NCBI RefSeq assembly: GCF_000002075.1
Contig: NW_004797406.1
Span: 528,177 to 592,176, forward strand
Origin: Aplysia californica
Taxonomy: Eukaryota; Mollusca; Gastropoda; Aplysiida; Aplysiidae
Length of the DNA: 64,000 nt
Reading direction: 5' to 3'
Shown here: piece after piece, positions 57,338 to 64,000 of the stretch
How positions within the stretch are numbered: position 1 is the first letter of the stretch
How the letters are laid out: the number at the start of each line of letters is the position of its first letter
Translations under genes and position numbers: made by a program
Notes under the pieces: model-generated
What the model saw: only the letters and a program-made list of their open reading frames with translations
Database searches by the model: none
Told to the model about the DNA's origin: nothing

Positions 57338-57639
57338 AACAATGAACAATGAACAATGAATCGAACGGAAGTACGACTTGAAACAAAGAAACAGGGTGGA
57401 TTTTCTAAAATTACAGACAGAGACAGAAGCGTCGGCCTACAGAAACGATCTGCGAAATAAAACAATTTAGCTTTTTGCAGCAAAACTGTCTCAAAACTGA
57501 TAAAACGAAGGGCGTCATGATCTAGAGAATAGTTATTTCAAGGAATCTTTTGGCGAAAAATGCATGTCGATCGATGCTTCCATTAAAAAGCCTTTTGAAT
57601 AGCAAAATTCGGCCACCACAAATAGATAGTAGATAAAAG

Positions 57640-59430
57640 TATTAATTGATACAACACCAACAGAAGAAGAACTCTCCTATGCAATCGATGAACTCGCTTG
57701 CAGAAAAGCAGCAGGGAATGACAACATACCTGCTGAAGTGCTGAAAGAGAACAAAGAAACTCTCCTCCCATAATATCTCTACAAGCTACTAACGACTTGT
57801 TGGCTGAAAGCAGAAATTCCTCATGACATGAGAGATGCCAAAATCACCACACTCTACAAAAAACAAAGGGGACAAAGGAGATTGCAACAACTACAGAGGT
57901 ATCTCACTGCTAAGCATCACTGGAAAAGCTTTCGCTAGGATAATTCTGAAGCGACTTAAAAAACTAGCAGAAAGAGTCCTACCAGAGAGCCAATGCGGTT
58001 TCAGATCAAACCGCTCAACAATGGACATGATCTTTTCTATTCGTCAGCCACAAGAAAAATGCAGGGAGCAATGACTGCCATTACATATTGCGTTCGTCGA
58101 TCTGACAAAGGCTTTTGATACAGTCCGTAGATCAGGACTGTACATGGTGCTTGAAAAAATTGGCTGTCCCCCAATACTGCTACAGCTCATCATCTCATTC
58201 CACGAAGATATGAAGGCCACCATTCAGTTTGACGGTTCAACGTCAAACAGTTTCAACATCAATAGCGGAGTAAAGCAAGGCTGTGTCTTAGCACCAACCC
58301 TTTTAGCACTTATTTTGCTGTCTTACTGCGACACGCATTCAAAGAGTCACCAGGGGATGTCTTCCTCCACTGGAGAACTGATGGGTCGCTCTTCAATCTT
58401 GCTCGACTCAAGGCCAAGACCAAGATCAACAAAACATCAGTACGAGACCTTCTCTTCGCCGATAATGCTGCTTTTGTTGCTCACAGTGAATCAACCCTAC
58501 AAACAATGATGGACCGCCTATCAACAGCATGCAAGGTGTTTAGCTTGGTCATCAGTGTTAAGAAAACAGTCATCCTTACCCAAGAAGGTGCAGAGCAGGG
58601 CTATCTATGGCTGAACGACAAGGAACTTGAGACAGTGGACAAGTTCTGTTATCTGGGGTCTACCATCAGCTCTACAACATCACTTGATTATGAGATCAAC
58701 ATCACGATAGGGAAAGCAGCAACAAATTTTGGAAGGCTGACAAAACGAGCATGGGAAAATAAAAGATTAACCATCAAAACAAAGATCAAGATTTACGAAG
58801 CATGTGTCCTCAACACACTCCTTTATTTATGGATCTGAAACATGGACCTTGTATAGCAAACAAGAAAAGCGCCTAGACATTTTCCATCTCAGATGCTGCC
58901 GCAAGATCTTAGGCATTTCGTGGCGTGACAAGGCTACAACTGTTGAAGTGTTGGCACGGGCAAACCTCCAGAGCATGACAACTATCCTGTGTTTAAAAAG
59001 ATTGAGATGGTTTGGCCATGTCAAGAGAATGGATGACAACCGGATTCCGAAGCAACTTCTCTATGGAGAACTTGCCCAGGGAAAGAGACAAAGAGGAAGA
59101 CCAAATTTGAGGTATCAAGACACCTGCAGAAACAGCTTATCTAAGCTTGGAGTAGATGTTAACATCTGGGAAGAAATAGCTGAGGACAGGAAAACATGAA
59201 GGAAAATTATAAAGGAAAGAACTAAAATGCTAGAGAACAACCTTAAAAACAACCAGGCTGAGAAGCGCCAACGACGAAACGAAAACAGCGGAAATACAGA
59301 GCTTCGATCTACGACACTGACATGCAAGCACTGCGACAGAATCTGCGCTTCAAACATAGGGAGAATTAGCCATGAAGAAGCTGCATGAAGACAACCTTGA
59401 GACCATCTTAGGCTAAATTGACCGTCTGCA
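57640..59430 (+). mobile_element. RTE-like LINE, reverse transcriptase, 5'-truncated and broken
   Basis: Reverse transcriptase blocks appear in order: RKAAGNDNIPAEVLK, NNYRGISLLSITGKAFARI, PESQCGFRSNRSTMDM, VDLTKAFDT, SGVKQGCVLAPTL, then the active-site box reading LLFADNAAF near 58455. LGSTISS, YGSETWTL, RLRWFGHVKRM, QRGRPNLRYQD and a terminal CKHCDRIC zinc knuckle follow. At least four frame changes and stops interrupt it. The usual FADD is FADN here, a loss of the second catalytic Asp. The endonuclease domain is absent. It is the endonuclease/reverse-transcriptase type often misannotated as a host gene. Confidence 0.92.
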
Positions 59431-60490
59431 TAGACGAAAAGAGTCATATATATAGACTCTAACAGTATTAATAGTTTAGCTTGCACGTTTTCCTGTGCAA
59501 CTCGGTGAAAATTCCGCACAATTGTAATTGTGCATAATGTGCATGCAACACTTCCGTTTTATCAAAATCGATGAGACATGACTGTTTTCCTTCGGAAATG
59601 AGAAACGGATACATTTTTATCTATGTGTTCGATATGGTTTGTACATGTGTAAGTTACACTAGATCTAGATGTAACAAATGTGAGGTAAGTTCAGATAATT
59701 TTGTATTAGATTTAGATCTAGACTAGTCATTTGTCATTATGCTTACGTCTTTTGTGCTCCCATCATTGTAGTAAGTCACACTTATAGTTATATATCTAGA
59801 TGTAGATCTATCTATATCTAGATATAGATATAGATCTAGACTATAGCCTACTCCCTCATATTGTTTTAAGTGGAATGACCTTCACATTGCTTCATTTGTT
59901 CTTGCTGCCTTTTTATATTATTTTTCTTTCTTTTGGGAAGGAATCTTTTGGGAACTGTTGAATGGGTACTAGAGTCTAGATCTAGATCTGATTTGACTTG
60001 CCATGATGAGGGAACAACATTTAGCAGACAACGGCCAAACAGCTGATCCGTTGGGAACGGGAAGTAGTGAGAGTAATCTCCCCTGCTTTATTGGAATTTA
60101 CGAAACAATCCACAGCTAATTACCGAAACGTAACAATAACATGAATGATCGTAAGGTCACAAGTTCAAAACCCCCACTTGATCGAAAACGATTCATTCGC
60201 TCATTCATCAACCATAAATATTGAAAAATGTAGTAAACGTAGATCAATACACAAAGCATTGTCTACTAGATCTAGATTCTAAGCATATTTCAAGAAATGT
60301 AATGTTAACGATACCGGTACACAAAAAATGTGAAAGAAATTTGAATACTGTGTAAGTAGTACTCAATAAATACAACAGCCTTCAACGTAACCACATTAAT
60401 GCATTAATTTCAATTTCTGCACATTTGTTTTCACATCACCGTTTACAACACCTGGTCTCGTAACAATTTACTTTCCAAAAATAAATGATA
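59431..60490. other. Non-coding stretch with TAGATCTA repeats
   Basis: TAGATCT-type palindromes at 59660-59720, 59785-59845 and 59975-59990. It may include the 3' untranslated part of the copia fossil near its right side. No LTR could be paired in the window. Confidence 0.4.
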
Positions 60491-60507
60491 TCTCTGAACT
60501 TGTTCAG

Positions 60508-60604
60508 CTAAAATTTGGTAGCAGGCTTCGTAATCAAATCTGCTAACATTTCACCAGTGGGACAGTATTCGAGTTCGAATCTCCTCTTGTTCATTTCGGA
60601 ACTC
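60508..60604 (-). mobile_element. Ty1/copia fossil, last part of pol
   Basis: A short minus-strand piece matching the end of the copia RNase H region (FELEYCPTGEMLADLITKP) and closing at a stop. The rest of the fossil lies beyond the Merlin element, from 62385 to the window edge. The element is broken. An LTR on this side is not identified. Confidence 0.75.
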
Positions 60605-60612
60605 ACTTCAGG

Positions 60613-62378
60613 CACTCGTAGCTCTTGAAACAATCGCTGTAGATTATGGTACCTGGAGCGACGTGCTTCTTGATTAGACTGACGAGGGTTTCCTGGGTGC
60701 GGTCTTGTACAGAGACAAGGAAGCACTCCTTGGTCTCGCGACAAATGCCGCCGAACACCCACTAGCCGTCGACCACCCTCCCGCGATTATATTTGCGTTT
60801 TCCAAACTTGGCTTCGTCGACCTCGACACTGTAGTTGGCCCCACCAATCTGCCGCACTTCGTCACCGCAGTAGACACTTTCAACGATGACCTCTCTGCAA
60901 TAACTATACAGATCGGCCACCGTTCCCGAACTGGTTGCGCAGTTGTCAAAGTCTGGTCCTGACGTTTCGCGGATGGCGGTGTCGTAACTACTGCGGTTGA
61001 CGAAACAAGAGGCAAGAAAAAGGCTTTTTCTGAAAGAAACTTTGGCTCCTTCAAACCAAGTGTTCTTGGTTATCGATATATACTTTCGGCAGGCGCGCTT
61101 GGTGCACCTAAATCGCGCCTGTGTCGTGTTGCCCCTCTTCGAAAAATAGACTGTGTCCAAAATGTCACCACAGCTGGGACATAGGCAGGACCTCGGGAAC
61201 AATCCCCACTTCTGTCCAAACTGGACACACTCCTCGAAGGTAGAGGTGTAGCGACACAGTTGCGAAAAATTAATAAAATCAGAAAAATCCTTGCACGCTT
61301 TCTTCGAACTAGACAGGCCACTCAGCTCTTCCTCACTCATACTCACATTTCACAAGAAAAAAAGTAAAAACTACTCAAACACCAAGAACACACGCGCGCA
61401 TAGACACTCAATAACTCAAATAACAACTCTCCTCTTGTACTAGAACAGGAATACAAAAACCACTTGAAGAACTAGAAATAGCGAAAGATGGTGCCTCTGG
61501 AGAGAAGTAGAACAAAAAACATGCGCAAAAAATCAAAACGCTTATATAGATAATGTTTACTATCCTACGTCACGTTGTCAACGAGATAGGACAAGAAAGC
61601 ACTGAGGACATGGTTGCCACGGAATTCGTTTTTTATGTCGCTTTTTCTTTTCCGTTCAAAACATGTGCGAATGAAATCGTTATGTGTTTAATTTTACGCT
61701 TCATCTCTTGTCTTACCGCGACACGGGCGTACAAAAAGAACGAAATACAAGTAGACCGGTACGGAGAAAGCCGCGCTTGTCCACGATGGCAACTCAAAAA
61801 ACTGGAAGTCGTTTTTTTATATGCAAATGAGGTAGAATCGACTCAGAAATTTACTTTTTTTCTTCTTTCTTTTTTTGTTTGAAGCCGATCGCATCAGCTT
61901 TCCTAATTTTGCGAAAGAACCTCGTCAAAACCATTTGATGTAAAAAAAATAATTGCGTTTTAGGAATTTTGAAAGGTGATACACTCACACTTCACTCAAG
62001 TAGGTTTATAAAAACTTTTTAAAACACTTATTGGTAACACCAGCTGTTAGGCATAGTGGTTATGCTGCTAGACTACTAATCGTGTTTGCTTCCCTCACTC
62101 ACAGGTTCGATTCCCAGCCACGCCACTGATTTTTCTAATCATGTCATATGATTGTGTATGCTTACAGATGTTAACATGTCAGTAATAATACCCATTCCAG
62201 GTGAAGAGACAAAGGAAGGCAAGAGGAATACAAAGTAACACTAAGTCAGTTTACTTTCTTTACTTTCTTTATTGCCCAACCAAATACTAAGCCCTATCTT
62301 TTACATATCAAACTCAAAAGTCCCTTCTTTATTGTGGAGGCTGGGGTGGGTGGTCGCTCGTTACGGAAGTTCTTCCTA
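60613..62378 (-). mobile_element. Merlin DNA transposon, 3'-truncated, inside the copia fossil
   Basis: The transposase begins at an ATG at 61340 (a GTG lies two codons upstream). It has a zinc-ribbon-like CPSC...C....C, then IS1595/ISXO2-type catalytic sequence: GGANYSVEVDEAKFGKRKYN with the first Asp, then WVFGGICRETKECFLV, then GTIIYSDCFKSY with the second Asp. One in-frame TAG follows VVDG at about 60762, and the reading continues to about 60613. The region with the third catalytic acid and the left TIR are missing. The right TIR (inverse of CTTCCGTAACGAGCGACCAC) ends near 62378 and is the same as in the MITEs at 6153 and 40548. About 1 kb of non-coding sequence separates TIR and ORF, and it holds a SINE. 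Confidence 0.88.
62037..62262 (+). mobile_element. tRNA-derived SINE inside the Merlin element
   Basis: The head has A-box-like GGCATAGTGGTTATGCTG and B box GGTTCGATTCC, with tRNA-Ser-like spacing. About 130 bp of body follow, ending before a TTTACTTTCTTTACTTTCTT stretch. This is a different SINE family from 54428. Its limits are approximate. Confidence 0.7.
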
Positions 62379-62384
62379 TAAAAT

Positions 62385-64000
62385 GGTACCGAACATCAAT
62401 GTGTTTTGATCTTCGTTGGTCCACAGGGTTGTTGGCTAGGGCAATTGCGCCCTCAAAGATCACAGGCTAATTATCTTTAAAACTAATTCCTATATCATAT
62501 AGAAACTGACTGAGATACAAAACCTCCTGCACTGCGGCTGTTAGAGCAATATATTCAGCCTCGCAGGTTGACAGAGCCATGACTGGCTGTTTCCTTGATT
62601 TCCATGAAATCAGAGGACCTTCTCGTGTCAAATCAAAACAGTAACCTGATGTACTGCGTCTATCTTCAACACTGGATGCCCAATCAGAGTCACTATACCC
62701 AATGAGCCTCAGGCCTTTTTTACTCTTTCTGAAGCACATCTCATAGTGTGCAGTTCCCTTCGGATACCTCAACACGTGTTTCAGTGCTATCCAGTGACAC
62801 TGGAGGGGGTTCGACAAGAATTGAGAAAGTCTGGTAACAACCCAGGAAATATCAGGTCGAGTACACAACATCAGGTAAATTAGACTTCCAACAATCTCTC
62901 GATACCTATGGGAATCAACAGGTTCACTTTCATTCAATTCTAAGTTCTGTTCACATGGAGTACCTCTAGCTTTACAGTCAGACATCTCAAATCTTTCAAG
63001 CAACCTCTCAGTGTACACATTTTGGTTCATCTTAAAGCCATGTCCTTGTTCAAAGTTAATGCCCAGAATGTATGACAATTTTCCCATGTCTTTCATCTTA
63101 AATCTATCTTTGAACAACTGCTTTGTTGCACATTAAAGACTGTCCTTGTTTGAACCAACAATCAAATCATCCACCCAAACAAGGATCACAACCATACCTT
63201 TCTCACCATGTTTGGTATAAACACAATTTTCAGAAGGAGACTCTACAAAGTCATTCTGTTCTACAAACTTGTGCAACATTTGGTTCCAATTCCTGCCAGA
63301 CTGTTTCAACCCATACAAATATTTGTTCAATTTGTACATCATTTTCTGTCCACTTTCATTTTTTTTTACTTCAAAGCCTTCTGGCTGTTCCACATAGATT
63401 TCACAATCTATGAGAGCGTTTAAGTATGCTGTCTTCACATCCATCTGATGCAAAGTTAAATCATACTGTGCAGAGATCTGCATGGGAACACGCACTGAAG
63501 TCAAATTTTCAGTAGGTGCAAAAGTTTCATGATAATCTAGTCCTTCTCTTTGGCTATATCCCTTTGCCACATATCGAGCCTTGTAGGACTTGGAACCATT
63601 TGCACTTTCTTTGACTGTATACTCCCATCCCCCCCCCCCCCCCCACTGCTTGTCTACCCTCAGGGAGAGTGGTCAGAGTGTAAGTACCATTTTCTTTCAG
63701 GGAGTTGAATTCTTCATTCATTGCTTCTTTCCAAAACTCTGATTCAGATGAATCAGTGGCTTCTTTAAATGTTTGAGGAAAAGAAGAAAATTTGTAGCAA
63801 AAATCAACATTCGACATGACATTATCTTCATCAAATTCTGTGTCATAGTCAGACAGATACGAAGGAGGTTTTTTCTCTCTTCTGGGATATCTCCCATTTT
63901 GTTCAACAAAGGATGGTACATTTTCTGGTTGTTTACATTCTGACCTCTCTTCATGAATATTTTCAACAATAGGAACAGGACGTTTTACAAAAACATCGTC
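62385..64000 (-). mobile_element. Ty1/copia LTR-retrotransposon fossil, pol region
   Basis: Minus-strand copia-type pol, continuing past the right edge of the window. Parts in order from the right: the linker after integrase (about 63.6-64.0 kb), reverse transcriptase (about 62.8-63.6 kb), and RNase H (about 62.4-62.8 kb). It is a fossil with a few breaks within the window besides the Merlin insertion at its 3' side. No LTR is seen, so age cannot be measured here. The still readable domains suggest moderate rather than great age. Confidence 0.92.

Noticed and set aside
57835-59199. Host gene for an endonuclease/reverse-transcriptase-like protein
   Set aside because: It is a broken non-LTR retrotransposon with frame changes and no host exon structure.
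62050-62127. tRNA-Ser-like gene
   Set aside because: The acceptor stem does not pair and SINE-like sequence follows; treated as a SINE head.

Overview
The window is animal nuclear DNA. Its host genes are split by many short exons with GT..AG introns, low-complexity arrays are dense, and transposon families are mixed (tRNA-derived SINEs, RTE-like LINEs, Tc1, mariner, Merlin, copia). The repeat style and diverged protein sequences suggest a mollusc, probably a gastropod. That placement is inference and the species cannot be read from the sequence. Layout: 1-6900 holds no recognised coding sequence, only microsatellites, a short Merlin-type MITE and a ~490-bp terminal-inverted-repeat (TIR) element. 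A single large minus-strand exon (8753-6929) encodes the proline/serine-rich N-terminus of a zyxin/LPP/TRIP6-type LIM protein whose LIM exons lie beyond the left edge. Positions 35310-11881 carry a complete 29-exon minus-strand MCM8 gene (886 residues by my splice model). Positions 39969-49288 carry a complete six-exon plus-strand glyoxalase I gene (GLO1, 171 residues) with a polyadenylation signal near 50251. From about 51 kb to the right edge no host gene is recognised. That part is a transposon graveyard: a SINE inside a Tc1 transposase, two LINE fragments, and a Merlin DNA transposon sitting inside a fossil Ty1/copia pol region that runs off the right edge. The three host genes are unrelated housekeeping or cytoskeletal genes: focal-adhesion signalling, MCM8-MCM9 homologous-recombination helicase, and methylglyoxal detoxification. 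Nothing suggests that they act together. MCM8 and GLO1 are head to head, about 4.7 kb apart between start codons. The most unusual material is in the repeats: a Merlin-type MITE family carrying telomere-like hexamer arrays of different lengths; an 11-copy 32-bp tandem array built from the end of a mariner-like element inside an MCM8 intron; a ~490-bp TIR family with two copies plus a small perfect palindrome of its end; a long fold-back in the last MCM8 intron; and two SINE families that share one 3' tail. I found no operon, CRISPR array or clearly new protein system.
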